A stretch of DNA of 64,000 nucleotides from an uncultured Spirochaetales bacterium (GCA_949282255.1 CASDPA010000001.1:1-64000), one strand, 5' to 3'; counted from the first letter of the stretch, positions 17,683 through 27,106 are shown. The notes: a model not told the origin generated them from the sequence alone. Program-made: numbers and translations.

Positions 17683-19563
17683 TCATAATCTTTTATTCCA
17701 AGTCAGCAAAAGAGCGGAATCGGCTATTACGAAAACAGAGCCCGCATTATGAACCAAAGCTCCAATCACAGGATCCAATACCCCGGTTATTGCCAAAACT
17801 ATCGCAAAGAAATTGAGGGCCATGGAGAACGTCAGATTAAGGCGTATGGTCTTCATCATCCTTCTTGAAAGCATCAGAAGATGTGGAAGCTGCCCGATCT
17901 GGTCATCCACCAAAGCTATATCCGCGGCTTCCACCGCTATGTCGCTGCCTATGCCGCCCATGGCAATCCCCACATCGGCGGCTTTAAGTGCCGGAGCATC
18001 GTTTATGCCGTCGCCGATCATGCATATGCCAAGCCCGTCCCTTCCACTTTCATCTATCCATGCAAGCTTATCTTCGGGAAGACAGGATGATATGATATTG
18101 CTTATTCCGACACGGCGGCCCACATCGGCAGCAACTTTTTCATTGTCACCCGTAAGAAGCACTGGCTCGAAGCCTAAAGAAACAATGGTGTCGATCATGC
18201 TCTTGCTTTCTGGGCGGATAGTATCGGAAAGTGCCAAAAATCCCAAATATACACCATCTGAAGCGATATTGATCACAGCCTCTCCGGCAAGTATGCATCG
18301 TTCAGCTTCCGTTGCAATATCCTTTGGCAATGTTATACCAAAGGAATCCATCAGCATATCATTGCCTACAAAAACGGTCCTGCCACAAACCCTGGCACAA
18401 ACGCCACGCCCTAAAAGCATCTTGAAATCCTCTGCTTCCGCAAGCGGTTTCTTGTAGCTTTCCTTATATGATTTTGCAACAGCCTTTGCAATCGGATGTT
18501 CGGAAAAAGCTTCAACCGAAGCAGCCAGAAAAAACAGCTCCTCCCCGCTTTCTTTTTCCGCAGAAACAACTTTACAAACCTCCAAAGATCCGTAAGTCAG
18601 AGTACCGGTCTTGTCAAAGGCGATCCGTTTAACCCCTGAAAGGCGCTCAAGCGCATCACCTTGGCGGACCAAAAAACCATGCCTCGTTGCATTTCCTATT
18701 GCCGCCATGATAGCCGTAGGTGTGGCGAGAACCAGCGCGCACGGGCAAAATACAACAAGGATTGTCACAGATCTTATTATCTCTCTAGTAAATATCCAGG
18801 TAATGGCGGCTGCGGACAATGCGATGATGACCACCCATGTCGCCCAACGGTCGGCCAAGCCGACTATTCTTGCTTTGGACGCATCTGCAGACTGTACAAG
18901 ACGTATCATACGCTGTATTGAACTGTCATTACCGACCCTGAGAGCCTTCATGTCAAACGGCCCATACTGGTTTACACTGCCGCTTGAGACCTCATCACCC
19001 ACACTTTTGTCAACAGGCAGGGACTCCCCTGTGATAACAGCCTGATTTATCGATGTGCTGCCATGGATTATAATTCCGTCCACAGGAACCGTTTCTCCTG
19101 CAAGGACCCTTACAACATCTCCAACCTTCACATCGACAGCCGAAATGATACGTTCTCTTCCATCCACCATGATCCGGGCGGTCTGTGGATCAAGCTTGAC
19201 CAGCTTTTCAATCCCAGCCCTGGCCTTTTTAACGGTAAGGTCCTCCAAAAGACTTCCAAGCTGCATTATGAAAGCAACCTCCCCTGCCGCGAACGTCTCT
19301 CCAATCAAAAGAGAAGCGATAAGAGCCAGGGAAACCAATACATCCGCTTTTATATCGAATCTGGTGATCAGGCCGATCACAGCTTCAAGGATTATCGGGA
19401 TACCACATAGGATAACGGCGATCCAAGCCGGATCGAAGCTGAGGGGAAACCATCCCAAAATACTAAAAAGAAGAGCGGCAGCGGAAAAAACAAGTAAAAC
19501 AGCATCCTTGCGTATGCCACCTTTTTCCAATAGGACTTCAAGCCTTTTTATGAACGCATGCAT
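17683..19563 (-). CDS. Heavy-metal P1B-type ATPase
   Basis: A 626-residue metal-exporting ATPase of the inner membrane. It has no N-terminal heavy-metal-associated domain. Visible in order: TGES (178-181) in the actuator, FCPCALVLATPTA with the transport motif CPC at 273-275, the phosphorylated Asp in DKTGT (317-321), HP motif SEHPIAKAV, LTGDN and GDGINDAPALK, then a final membrane pair with LVHNAGSVFVIADS. The CPC motif allows copper, silver, zinc, cadmium or manganese; the last helices do not look like classical CopA, so the metal is open. The ATG at 19563 has GGGGG about seven bases ahead. Expression is under a CsoR-type operator in its promoter, and csoR lies 80 bases upstream on the same strand. 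Confidence 0.88.
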   Translation of the reverse strand: MHAFIKRLEVLLEKGGIRKDAVLLVFSAAALLFSILGWFPLSFDPAWIAVILCGIPIILEAVIGLITRFDIKADVLVSLALIASLLIGETFAAGEVAFIMQLGSLLEDLTVKKARAGIEKLVKLDPQTARIMVDGRERIISAVDVKVGDVVRVLAGETVPVDGIIIHGSTSINQAVITGESLPVDKSVGDEVSSGSVNQYGPFDMKALRVGNDSSIQRMIRLVQSADASKARIVGLADRWATWVVIIALSAAAITWIFTREIIRSVTILVVFCPCALVLATPTAIMAAIGNATRHGFLVRQGDALERLSGVKRIAFDKTGTLTYGSLEVCKVVSAEKESGEELFFLAASVEAFSEHPIAKAVAKSYKESYKKPLAEAEDFKMLLGRGVCARVCGRTVFVGNDMLMDSFGITLPKDIATEAERCILAGEAVINIASDGVYLGFLALSDTIRPESKSMIDTIVSLGFEPVLLTGDNEKVAADVGRRVGISNIISSCLPEDKLAWIDESGRDGLGICMIGDGINDAPALKAADVGIAMGGIGSDIAVEAADIALVDDQIGQLPHLLMLSRRMMKTIRLNLTFSMALNFFAIVLAITGVLDPVIGALVHNAGSVFVIADSALLLTWNKRL

Positions 19564-19589
19564 GAGAGAACCCCCGATATGACACTCTT

Positions 19590-19618
19590 ATTATACCCAT
19601 AGGGGGTATGGGTTTCAA
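19590..19618 (-). promoter_or_regulatory. Promoter of the metal ATPase with CsoR operator in the spacer
   Basis: On the reverse strand TTGAAA (19613-19618), a 17-base spacer and a perfect TATAAT (19590-19595). The spacer and the edge of the -10 box contain ATACCCCCTATGGGTAT (19593-19609), an inverted ATACCC/GGGTAT pair of the kind bound by CsoR-family repressors. Repressor bound here would block RNA polymerase; metal would release it. Confidence 0.8.
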
Positions 19619-19643
19619 CCATAAAAACAAAACATCTTTCAAA

Positions 19644-19919
19644 TCAGTCCAAATTCGCAAAACGCTCTACCGCTTTTGTAAAACTTTCTATGGTCTTTTC
19701 TGCATCGCCATGCTCTATACCATCGCGCACACAATGCTTGATATGTCCCTCCAGGACAATCTGCCCACACTTATGAAGGGCAGATTTGGCTGCATTTATC
19801 TGCAAAAGCACATCCTCGCACGGGACATCCTCATCCACCATGCGGTCGATCGCCTGTACCTGCCCGATAATCTTCTTAAGCCTTCTATGAAGGTTTTCCG
19901 CATCCATGCACTGTCTCAT
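19644..19919 (-). CDS. csoR: CsoR/RcnR-family metal-sensing repressor
   Basis: An all-helical repressor of about 91 residues, normal for CsoR. The start at 19919 (MRQCMDAEN) is chosen because GGAGGGG lies about five bases ahead; a longer frame from 19958 has no such site. The metal site follows the CsoR pattern: Cys in DVPCEDVL, then His and Cys in GHIKHC, matching the C-H-C ligands for Cu(I). A further Cys (HKCG) sits between them. Family members bind GC-rich inverted repeats and let go when metal binds. The adjacent ATPase promoter carries such a site. Copper is the first guess, but other thiophilic metals are possible. Confidence 0.85.
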   Translation of the reverse strand: MRQCMDAENLHRRLKKIIGQVQAIDRMVDEDVPCEDVLLQINAAKSALHKCGQIVLEGHIKHCVRDGIEHGDAEKTIESFTKAVERFANLD

Positions 19920-20003
19920 GAAGCCCCTCCTGTGGATATTCCTATAAAACAATACCATTACCGGCGTTCAAGCTCAATAATACATGTCATGGTAATATTT
20001 ATG

Positions 20004-20024
20004 AAAAAAACCCCCATAAGGGGG
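20004..20024 (-). terminator. Terminator after the first mgtC
   Basis: On the reverse strand CCCCC, a TTAT loop and GGGGG are followed by seven T. It lies about 22 bases past the mgtC stop and closes the long reverse-strand operon. Confidence 0.85.
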
Positions 20025-20046
20025 AATTGAAACCGACAGCATTGAC

Positions 20047-20736
20047 TCAGCCCAAGGATGTGACGTCTATCGAACGGATTTCTCCAATCTTGCCAAGTTT
20101 CGTCATCATATCGCTCAGGGAAAGGTTTTTGCCGAAAAGGATTTTAGCGGTCAGAACAAAATTACCGTTGTCCCCCTGCTCTATATACATGCTTTTAACG
20201 CATAAGCCCTCGTTCCTTATGGCCTCTGAAATTGAGGACGTAGTCCTTTCGGTATTATCAAGCTCAACCGATACCGTACCGATCGTCTGCAAATTGAGAT
20301 GTATCCGTTTGGTATGCAAAAGCCATTGGAAAAACAGGATGAAGATCGTGAATACGCATCCGGTGACATAAAGCCCGGCTCCGATCGTTATACCCATTCC
20401 AACGGTAGCCCAAAGTCCGGCGGCCGTGGTTACTCCTATCGTATTCTCTTTTCTGACAAAAATCACACCGGCTCCAAGAAAACCTATCGCAGTGACAACG
20501 CCTGCGGCGATTCTTGACGCATCAAGCGATATCCCATCCATGCCGACCACATCGAAAAAACCGTATTTGGACACGATCATCATCAATGCGGAAGATATCG
20601 CCACCAACACATGGGTCCTGATGCCTGCGGTTTTTGCCCTCCGCTCACGTTCCAAACCTATGAGGCTGCCGCAAACAGCAGCTAAAAAGAACCTGAGGAT
20701 ATATTCAACCTCAGAAATCACAAAAAAATCTTCCAT
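20047..20736 (-). CDS. MgtC/SapB family membrane protein (first copy)
   Basis: A 229-residue member of the MgtC family. Residues about 8-145 contain the membrane part with LAAVCGSLIGLERERR, GIRTHVLVAISSALMM, DASRIAAGVVTAIGFLGAGVI and GLTTAAG-like GVTTAAGLWAT. Residues from about 155 form a soluble C-terminal domain resembling an ACT-like fold. MgtC helps cells cope with low magnesium and acid stress; in Salmonella it inhibits the F-type ATP synthase, but many family members are uncharacterised. It follows the DeoR gene by 17 bases and so probably is the last gene of that operon. It is clearly paralogous to the protein at 47763-48464. No magnesium riboswitch was found. Confidence 0.85.
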   Translation of the reverse strand: MEDFFVISEVEYILRFFLAAVCGSLIGLERERRAKTAGIRTHVLVAISSALMMIVSKYGFFDVVGMDGISLDASRIAAGVVTAIGFLGAGVIFVRKENTIGVTTAAGLWATVGMGITIGAGLYVTGCVFTIFILFFQWLLHTKRIHLNLQTIGTVSVELDNTERTTSSISEAIRNEGLCVKSMYIEQGDNGNFVLTAKILFGKNLSLSDMMTKLGKIGEIRSIDVTSLG

Positions 20737-20753
20737 AATAAAATACCTTGCAA

Positions 20754-21509
20754 TTATTCTGTTATTACAACCTTGACGCCTTTGCTCTCAAGCTCTTTTC
20801 TCATTTCATCCGAAATACCATCAGAAACGAATATATCGATATCAGACCAGGAGCATATGCTTGCAAATGCCTTTTTACCCGCTTTGGAAGAGTCGGCAAG
20901 CAGACAAACCGTTCCCGCACTTCTTATCATCGCGCGCTTGGTCTCCGCTTCAATGACATTCGAGCAATAAAGATGGGAATCGGTATATCCGGAAGCTCCC
21001 ATGAAAAGTATGTCGGCATTGATCTGTCCAAGCTCGTTACAGGCAAAAGTCCCTATGGATCCTTTTGAATATCTGCGCAACATGCCACCGAGAACCAGAA
21101 CCTCTATGCTCTCGTCGTTCATTACGCTTTCAATTGCAAGAATCGAACCGGTCACCATGGTCACCCCCTTTCCAGAGAGGTGCTTGGCAACATGAAAGAT
21201 GGTGCTTCCCGTATCGACTATGACGGTATTACCCTCTTCGACAAAAGTCGAAGCGAGACGGGATATTGCTTCTTTTTCCTTCTCGAATTCAAAAATCGTC
21301 TTGGATATCAATCTTGACAACGATTTTTTCTCAGCCAGCTTCGCACCGCCATGTGTCCGTCTGAGAACACCTTTCTGCTCCAAAAAAGCGAGATCGGAAC
21401 GGATCGTCACCAGCGAAACGCCCAGTCCGAGAGCAAGCTCCTCAACTGTGATATAATCCTTCTCGTCAAGAAGCTTTGTTATTTCATCCCTTCGTTCCCG
21501 GATATTCAT
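20754..21509 (-). CDS. DeoR/GlpR family transcriptional regulator
   Basis: A 251-residue regulator. The N-terminal winged HTH is typical (EELALGLGVSLVTIRSDLAFLEQKGVLRRTHGGA), and the C-terminal domain is the DeoR-type sugar-phosphate sensor with VDTGSTIFHVAKHL and ADILFMGASGY. Such proteins usually repress sugar or nucleoside catabolic operons and respond to phosphorylated sugars. The start is either ATG 21509 or TTG 21515; AGGAG is ten and four bases ahead of them respectively. It lies between a phosphohexomutase and mgtC in one transcription unit, so the mutase or tct genes may be its targets. Confidence 0.88.
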   Translation of the reverse strand: MNIRERRDEITKLLDEKDYITVEELALGLGVSLVTIRSDLAFLEQKGVLRRTHGGAKLAEKKSLSRLISKTIFEFEKEKEAISRLASTFVEEGNTVIVDTGSTIFHVAKHLSGKGVTMVTGSILAIESVMNDESIEVLVLGGMLRRYSKGSIGTFACNELGQINADILFMGASGYTDSHLYCSNVIEAETKRAMIRSAGTVCLLADSSKAGKKAFASICSWSDIDIFVSDGISDEMRKELESKGVKVVITE

Positions 21510-21522
21510 TGACAAACATCTC

Positions 21523-23064
21523 CTAATAATGGGCGTATCCGTCAGCTACATACCTATCGGTGATTTTCTTAATCAATCCGTTCATCTTTTCGCATCCCTC
21601 ACGGGTATTGGACGCCACCTCCCAACGGACCATGGCATCCTCACTGCGGCTTATACGCTCCGCCACCTGTATCCAATTATCCACCAAAGAAGTGTTTTTA
21701 TCAAATACCTTAGGAAGATTGAACCGCATAAGAACAGCATCCAAATCGGATCCATCGTCCATATCGCGTATGATTTCCGCACCTTCAGCCTTCATTGTGT
21801 TCTCAACTTCATCCATAAGGCCCTGCATTATCTCAGGATGTCCATCGCAATGAAGCGGCCATTCCCTCTCTCTGAAAAGGCTCTTTTCCTTCTCATGCGC
21901 CTGTCTGTAGGCCTCGGGATCAAGCATATGGCATTTCGCAGTCAAAAGGGAGAAGAACAGCGTGGATTCCACAGCCGCACACCCCTTTGAAGGATCTGCC
22001 GGATCATATGGGAAGTTCATATAATAATGGGCCGACTCTTCCTCTGCAGCCAGATACTGCTTTGAAAAATTCTCTCTCAGCTTTGCCTTGATAAACGAAT
22101 GACCGTTTCTGATTATATGGACACCAACACCCTTTGAAGCCATATCCACAAGGGCTGCGGGAATCGCCTTCACATCCGCATAGTACTGCGGATCAAAAGG
22201 ATGGAATGCATCCTTGAAAATGCTGTTTATCTGAGGAATCAGGATGGACATATTGTAGCCCGGTACGATCTGGTTCCCATCTGCATCCATCAGATCAAGC
22301 CGGTCCCCATCACCATCAAAACAGAATCCGAAATCGAAATCACCCTCTTTCATCGCCTTACGGGCCGGGGCTATGCTTTTCTCTATGATCGGATTTGGAT
22401 CTCCCTGAGGGAAAAATCCGTTCGGGACTATGTTCCTGAATACCATATCCGCACCCGCATATTGGAAAGCCTGGGCAACTTCATTACCTGCCGATCCGGA
22501 AAGGAACTCGAAAAGTATTTTCTGCCCATTAAGATCCCCTTCCCTTATTCCTGCGAGCTTGAGCGAATAATCTATATAGGAATCCAAATCGTTTATTATA
22601 TGGAGCTTTCCCCTTGAAAATGAGGACATGCGCTCCCCCTTCTCATAGTATTGCTTGATTTTTGCAATGCCGCCGTCGCGTCCGCAGCCGAAAGCTACGG
22701 GGAAAAGATCGGGCTCCATGAGCTTCATCCCAACATATTCACCGGGATTATGGCTTGCGGTAAGCATAACACCGGCACTCTGCCTGTGCTTCATCATCGT
22801 ATGGTAATATTGACATGTGGAAATCGGCTGAGGATTCAAATACACATCGATCCCATAGGAGAGCAAGGTATTTGCAAGACCCTCTGCAAGCTGCGGAACA
22901 TATAGACGGGCATCCCTGCATATCACAACACTGTTCACGCAAAGCGAATTTTTCATATAGCAGCTTACAGCATGAAACAGCCTTTCCTGCAGTTCCTCGT
23001 CCAACCGCCCGATCTTAGTCCTTATATCATACGCCTTGAATGCGCCCAAATCCAAATCCTTCAT
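21523..23064 (-). CDS. Alpha-D-phosphohexomutase (phosphoglucomutase/phosphomannomutase)
   Basis: About 513 residues. The four-domain phosphohexomutase is evident from KAYDIRTKIGR at the start, the phosphoserine loop TASHNPGEYVGMKL, the magnesium loop FDGDGDRLDLMD and the sugar-binding AEEESAHYYM. It moves phosphate between positions 1 and 6 of glucose or mannose; which sugar cannot be read from sequence. ATG 23064 is chosen since GAGG lies about eight bases ahead; the in-frame ATG at 23076 is less well placed. Its start lies two bases from the end of the preceding gene, so the two are coupled. Confidence 0.85.
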   Translation of the reverse strand: MKDLDLGAFKAYDIRTKIGRLDEELQERLFHAVSCYMKNSLCVNSVVICRDARLYVPQLAEGLANTLLSYGIDVYLNPQPISTCQYYHTMMKHRQSAGVMLTASHNPGEYVGMKLMEPDLFPVAFGCGRDGGIAKIKQYYEKGERMSSFSRGKLHIINDLDSYIDYSLKLAGIREGDLNGQKILFEFLSGSAGNEVAQAFQYAGADMVFRNIVPNGFFPQGDPNPIIEKSIAPARKAMKEGDFDFGFCFDGDGDRLDLMDADGNQIVPGYNMSILIPQINSIFKDAFHPFDPQYYADVKAIPAALVDMASKGVGVHIIRNGHSFIKAKLRENFSKQYLAAEEESAHYYMNFPYDPADPSKGCAAVESTLFFSLLTAKCHMLDPEAYRQAHEKEKSLFREREWPLHCDGHPEIMQGLMDEVENTMKAEGAEIIRDMDDGSDLDAVLMRFNLPKVFDKNTSLVDNWIQVAERISRSEDAMVRWEVASNTREGCEKMNGLIKKITDRYVADGYAHY

Positions 23065-23065
23065 A

Positions 23066-23809
23066 TCATACCTCATAATGCGCAAGAGGGATGGCCACTG
23101 AAGCATGCGGAAATACCCCGCGGGCCTGCGCTTCTATGGCATCTCTCATGTTTTCTTTACAGGGAAGATGGACCAAGAGAAGCCGGCCAGCTTTTGTTTT
23201 AATAGCCAGCTCTGCAGCCTCAGCCCCACCCTGATGCCCTTTTTTTACCAATACTTCTATATCATCCGACAGCCCGGAAGCTTCAGTGATCAGAAGATCC
23301 GCCCCGACAAGGATATGCTGCGGATTTGCAATCGGTCGGGTGTCCGAAGTATACACAACCTTCTTCCCATCCTTACTGAACACAACGCCGATGCTTCCCG
23401 GAGCATGATCCGTACCGAAAAATTCCACCTCAAGGCCCGAAGTAGAAAAAGACGGAGAAAACTTCAAAGCGATATCAAACATCCCCTTCTTTTCACGAAG
23501 ATGGAAGGCATCAAGAAGCGCAGACAACACCTTTTGCGTCTCCGGCTTTGCATACACATCCAAAGCATCCTTCCTGCCTTTCAACCAAAGCTGATGTATC
23601 AGGGAAGGAAAACCATAAAGGTGATCCACATGGCTGTGGGTAAGCACCACAGCCTTAAAATCATCTTTTGCAACAGCCTCCTGGAGATTCGAAGAACAGT
23701 CGACAAGCACCGAAGAGCCCTCGCAGCTTAAGAGAAGTGACGTATTACCTGATAATCCGTCCTGCAGGCTTCCGTTCCTTCCGAGGATGGTGATATCCAT
23801 TACGCTCAT
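23066..23809 (-). CDS. Metallo-beta-lactamase fold hydrolase (RNase Z-like)
   Basis: A 247-residue metal-dependent hydrolase with the signature THSHVDHLYG (two-metal site) and later ligands in FGTDHAPGS, YTSDTRP and a final HLP. The layout resembles short RNase Z/ElaC-like proteins but lacks the long exosite arm, so tRNA processing is not assured. The ATG overlaps the TctA stop (ATGA) and the stop lies two bases before the phosphohexomutase start, making it part of the tct operon. Substrate unknown; it might process what the Tct system imports. Confidence 0.75.
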   Translation of the reverse strand: MSVMDITILGRNGSLQDGLSGNTSLLLSCEGSSVLVDCSSNLQEAVAKDDFKAVVLTHSHVDHLYGFPSLIHQLWLKGRKDALDVYAKPETQKVLSALLDAFHLREKKGMFDIALKFSPSFSTSGLEVEFFGTDHAPGSIGVVFSKDGKKVVYTSDTRPIANPQHILVGADLLITEASGLSDDIEVLVKKGHQGGAEAAELAIKTKAGRLLLVHLPCKENMRDAIEAQARGVFPHASVAIPLAHYEV

Positions 23810-25326
23810 ACGTTCCCCTTTTTCCTTCTTCTTATGACAGGAACAACGATGGTTGCAACTGCAATCAGAATGAAAATCCAGCAGATTGGTTTTGTGAAGA
23901 ATGTAAGGTAATTTCCACCTGCAAGCTTCACAGCCCTTCTGAAGTTCTCTTCAAACATGCTGCCGAGGATAAGCCCAAGAACGATTGGAGCAATCGGATA
24001 TCCATCCTTTTTAAGGAAATAGCCGATTATACCCATGACAAGGGAGATGCCCATGTAATAGATTCCCGAAGTAATAGCCTGTCCTGCAACCGCATAGGAT
24101 CCAATGTATGAAAGCATGAGCACGACCGGAAGCAGGATTCTCTGAGAGATTTTCAGTATTTTCGGATACACCCTTACGCCTGCCAGCTGATAGACAGCCA
24201 TAAAAATATTAGCGAAGAACATTGTGATGAAGATTCCGTACACCAGTGGCATGTTCTGCTGGAACAGCTGGAAACCGGGAGTGACGCCTTTTATCATCAA
24301 AGCTCCTATCAAAACCGCAGTTGCGGCATCACCGGGTATGCCGAGGGCGAGAGCTGGTATCAGGGCTCCACCTGTAACGGCATTGTTGGCGACCTCAGGA
24401 GCAAATACGCCTTCCAGGCATCCCGTTCCCGGCTGCTCGAGCTTTCCTTTGCTGGAAGCGCATATGCCCTCAGCGGCATTACGGGACATGAAAACCGCAA
24501 TGGAAGCACCTGTTCCAGGAATAGCTCCTACTATTGTTCCGATTCCAAGAGAAGAAAGTATTATCTTCCACATCTGCCTTATTTTCTTAAACGGAGGGAA
24601 AATCTTTTCTATCTTAGTTGAAATCACCTGAGCCTGTGGCTTCGAAAGATTCGCAAGCTCGGCAAAGACCTGGCTGACGCCATAAAGACCGATCAAGGTC
24701 GCTGTCAGATCCAAGCCTCGAGAAAGCGGAGTGTGGGCAAGAACGCTGCTGAAAGGTATTCTAAGCTGTCCGCTGAATGGATCGGTGCCTAAAAACGCCA
24801 ATGCCATACCGAAAGCACCCATCAGAAGGCCTTTCAGGATATTTTTTCCACTTACGGAAGCTATGATGACAAGTCCGACAAGTGCCAATGTAGTTTTTTC
24901 CGCAGGACCGAAGGCAAGCGTCAGCTTTGCAATCAGCGGAGAGAAAAATATCAGACATATCAGAGAACCCATGCCACCGATGAAGGAAGCGATAACAGAT
25001 CCACCAAGGGCCTGGCCCGCCAATCCTTTTTTTGTCATGAGAAGACCGTCTTCGACGGTTGCTATTGCATTGGGATTTCCAGGAATTCCCAAAAGAATTG
25101 CTGGAATACTCGCTCCGCAGACCGCGCCGCAATATACTGCAAGAAGCATTCCTATTCCGGTAGCCGCCGGAAGCTGGAAGCTGATCGGCATGACAAGGGC
25201 GATGCCCATCGTAGCCGTAAGACCAGGAAGAGCTCCGAGGATGATTCCAAGAATAGCGCCGAAAGAACACCAAAGTAAAGTTGAAACATTCAGAACCATA
25301 GACAGGCCCTGCATAAACGCATCCAT
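23806..25326 (-). CDS. tctA: Tripartite tricarboxylate transporter, large membrane subunit
   Basis: TctA family, 506 residues with about 11-12 hydrophobic segments. Typical blocks are GALPGLTATMGIALVMP, YCGAVCGASIPAILLGIPG, GAIPGTGASIAVFMS and GIPGDAATAVLIGALM. TctA uses the ion gradient to bring in a carboxylate delivered by the periplasmic TctC. It directly follows tctB with about ten bases between them. Known substrates of the family include citrate, tartrate and other carboxylates; which one applies here is unknown. Confidence 0.92.
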   Translation of the reverse strand: MDAFMQGLSMVLNVSTLLWCSFGAILGIILGALPGLTATMGIALVMPISFQLPAATGIGMLLAVYCGAVCGASIPAILLGIPGNPNAIATVEDGLLMTKKGLAGQALGGSVIASFIGGMGSLICLIFFSPLIAKLTLAFGPAEKTTLALVGLVIIASVSGKNILKGLLMGAFGMALAFLGTDPFSGQLRIPFSSVLAHTPLSRGLDLTATLIGLYGVSQVFAELANLSKPQAQVISTKIEKIFPPFKKIRQMWKIILSSLGIGTIVGAIPGTGASIAVFMSRNAAEGICASSKGKLEQPGTGCLEGVFAPEVANNAVTGGALIPALALGIPGDAATAVLIGALMIKGVTPGFQLFQQNMPLVYGIFITMFFANIFMAVYQLAGVRVYPKILKISQRILLPVVLMLSYIGSYAVAGQAITSGIYYMGISLVMGIIGYFLKKDGYPIAPIVLGLILGSMFEENFRRAVKLAGGNYLTFFTKPICWIFILIAVATIVVPVIRRRKKGNV

Positions 25327-25336
25327 CTGAAACCTC

Positions 25337-26041
25337 CTACCAATTGATCAACCCGGGAGCCAGGGTGACCATGAAGAACTGCTTGAAAACTATGTACAAA
25401 TACATTACGACCGCATAGGATATGATTCCGCTGGCCGCAACCCGCTTTATTTTTGGATTGGCTATCCTTTTATAGATGGCAAAAACAAACAGAAGAAGGA
25501 AAGCTGTGACAATCAGACAGGAAATGAATGCTGTCATATTCGAATTGCCTAAAATCGCAGGAATTGCTCCGGCTCTTCCCAACCTCAGAAGCATCCTTGT
25601 CACATACCTGAAAACGGAATAAATGAGAATGGATCCGACCAGGGTCACCAGACCTCCGCAAACGGATATTTTCCAACCTGTCTTTTCCCCGTTCACCGAC
25701 AGATATGTACAAGTAAGGACATAAAGCAAAAGCAGTGAAGTTATTACGAAACCAAGTGTGCTCTGTAAAGCCACATAAAGTATGGCCGTAACCAAAGTGA
25801 TGATGAAAAGCCTTCTGGTCACAGGGTTCGTGACAGCCCCTTCATCAGGCCTTTCCTTGATCGTTATGTAAAGAAATCCCAAAAACATGAAGATCGAAAG
25901 GATAAGGGGAAGAAGCATTCCGCCCGGATCCCCTCCGACTTCATCACCTATCATCTTGCTGCTGCCATTTGATACGACATAAATGAAATACAATCCGGAG
26001 ACGATTGTCATGACAAAAGGCAGCGGTTTAACCTTTTTCAT
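25337..26041 (-). CDS. tctB: Tripartite tricarboxylate transporter, small membrane subunit
   Basis: TctB family protein of 234 residues. The first part shows the usual four-helix plan, with a GDPGGMLLPLILSIFMFL segment in the region that is normally conserved. Most TctB proteins have about 150 residues; this one carries about 80 more, apparently two further membrane helices (FISCLIVTAFLLLFVF and ISYAVVMYLYIVF). Preceded by a good AGG site, and by an intercistronic hairpin that separates it from tctC. Confidence 0.8.
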   Translation of the reverse strand: MKKVKPLPFVMTIVSGLYFIYVVSNGSSKMIGDEVGGDPGGMLLPLILSIFMFLGFLYITIKERPDEGAVTNPVTRRLFIITLVTAILYVALQSTLGFVITSLLLLYVLTCTYLSVNGEKTGWKISVCGGLVTLVGSILIYSVFRYVTRMLLRLGRAGAIPAILGNSNMTAFISCLIVTAFLLLFVFAIYKRIANPKIKRVAASGIISYAVVMYLYIVFKQFFMVTLAPGLINW

Positions 26042-26067
26042 TTCCTACCTCTGAAAAAATCAAAATA

Positions 26068-26089
26068 TGCCGGCCCATAAGGACCGGCA
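26068..26089 (-). promoter_or_regulatory. Intercistronic hairpin between tctC and tctB
   Basis: TGCCGGTCC pairs with GGGCCGGCA (one G-T pair) around a TTAT loop on the reverse strand, followed by a T-rich stretch. Such hairpins after binding-protein genes either stop some transcripts or protect the upstream mRNA from 3' decay, giving more binding protein than permease. Confidence 0.7.
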
Positions 26090-26096
26090 GACAAAC

Positions 26097-27083
26097 TCAC
26101 ATGTTATAAAGACCAGCTTCCTTGAGAATCGGTTCGTACTGAGCGATGAATTCTTCATGATCGGCCTTGGCTCCATCAAGCTTCGAGAACTGAGGAATGA
26201 TTCCATTAGCGGTCATGAAAGCCTGGAAAGCATCGGAATTGAATGCTTTTTCAGCAACATCAGCAATCCACTGCTCCACTTCAGCAGGAGTTCCGGCTTT
26301 CACCATGATGGAGCGGTAAGAACCTGCAGGCACATGGATATCAGGATAACCTGCCTCTGCGAGGGTGGGAACATCCTTGAGAGCCTCGATCACGCTATGG
26401 GAATCGCCTAAAATCACAAGAGGTCTGAAGCTGTCGATATTGGCAACAACTTCACTCTGGCTGAATACGCCAACATCGCAGTGTCCGCCGAGAACGCTTG
26501 CAATAAGGTCGGCTCCGCCATTGAAAGGAGTTACGTTGAATGTCTTATCAAAAGCAAGGTTGATACCTACGCATGCAACACCTGTCGCACCACCCATTCC
26601 TGCATTTCCAAAGGAAATCTTTCCGGGATTCTCGGCAGCCGCATTCACAAGGTCATCAAATGTATACCAAGGCTTATCGTTTCTTACGGCGATGATGAAC
26701 GGGTCCATATTTAGTCCCACTACATAATCCATTTCATTATATCCAGGAGTAAGTCCCTGCATCGTAGCGGCAATAGTATGCGTTCCTCCGGCAAGAAGGG
26801 TATATCCATCAGCCTCTGCATTGAGAACCTCGTTGGTTCCGGTTGCTGTGCCGGCTCCAGTAACATTCGTCACTATGAAATTCTGTCCACCGGAAGCATT
26901 CTTCATTTCCTCTGCCAATGTGCGGAAAATAAGATCTGTGGAACCGCCGGCGGCCTGAGGACAGACAATTGTGATCGTCTTCTCGGGATCCGGATAAGAA
27001 GCCTCCTCGGCTCCCATTGCGAAAACACCTGATACAGCAAACAACAGAACAAGTGCCAATACCAATAATCTAATCCGTTTCAT
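26097..27083 (-). CDS. tctC: Tripartite tricarboxylate transporter, periplasmic binding protein
   Basis: A 328-residue TctC/Bug-type binding protein. The signal peptide (MKRIRLLVLALVLLFAVSG) is cleaved near VFA; no lipobox Cys, so it is probably free in the periplasm. Family features are YPDPEKTITIVCPQAAGGSTD, ISFGNAGMGGATG and the late WIADVAEKAFNSDAFQAF region. It binds a carboxylate and passes it to TctA/TctB. The start is fixed by AAGGAGGA ahead of the ATG. It lies 23 bases after a PP2C-type phosphatase gene. Confidence 0.92.
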   Translation of the reverse strand: MKRIRLLVLALVLLFAVSGVFAMGAEEASYPDPEKTITIVCPQAAGGSTDLIFRTLAEEMKNASGGQNFIVTNVTGAGTATGTNEVLNAEADGYTLLAGGTHTIAATMQGLTPGYNEMDYVVGLNMDPFIIAVRNDKPWYTFDDLVNAAAENPGKISFGNAGMGGATGVACVGINLAFDKTFNVTPFNGGADLIASVLGGHCDVGVFSQSEVVANIDSFRPLVILGDSHSVIEALKDVPTLAEAGYPDIHVPAGSYRSIMVKAGTPAEVEQWIADVAEKAFNSDAFQAFMTANGIIPQFSKLDGAKADHEEFIAQYEPILKEAGLYNM

Positions 27084-27106
27084 ATTTTCATCCTCCTTGA
27101 AACGTA

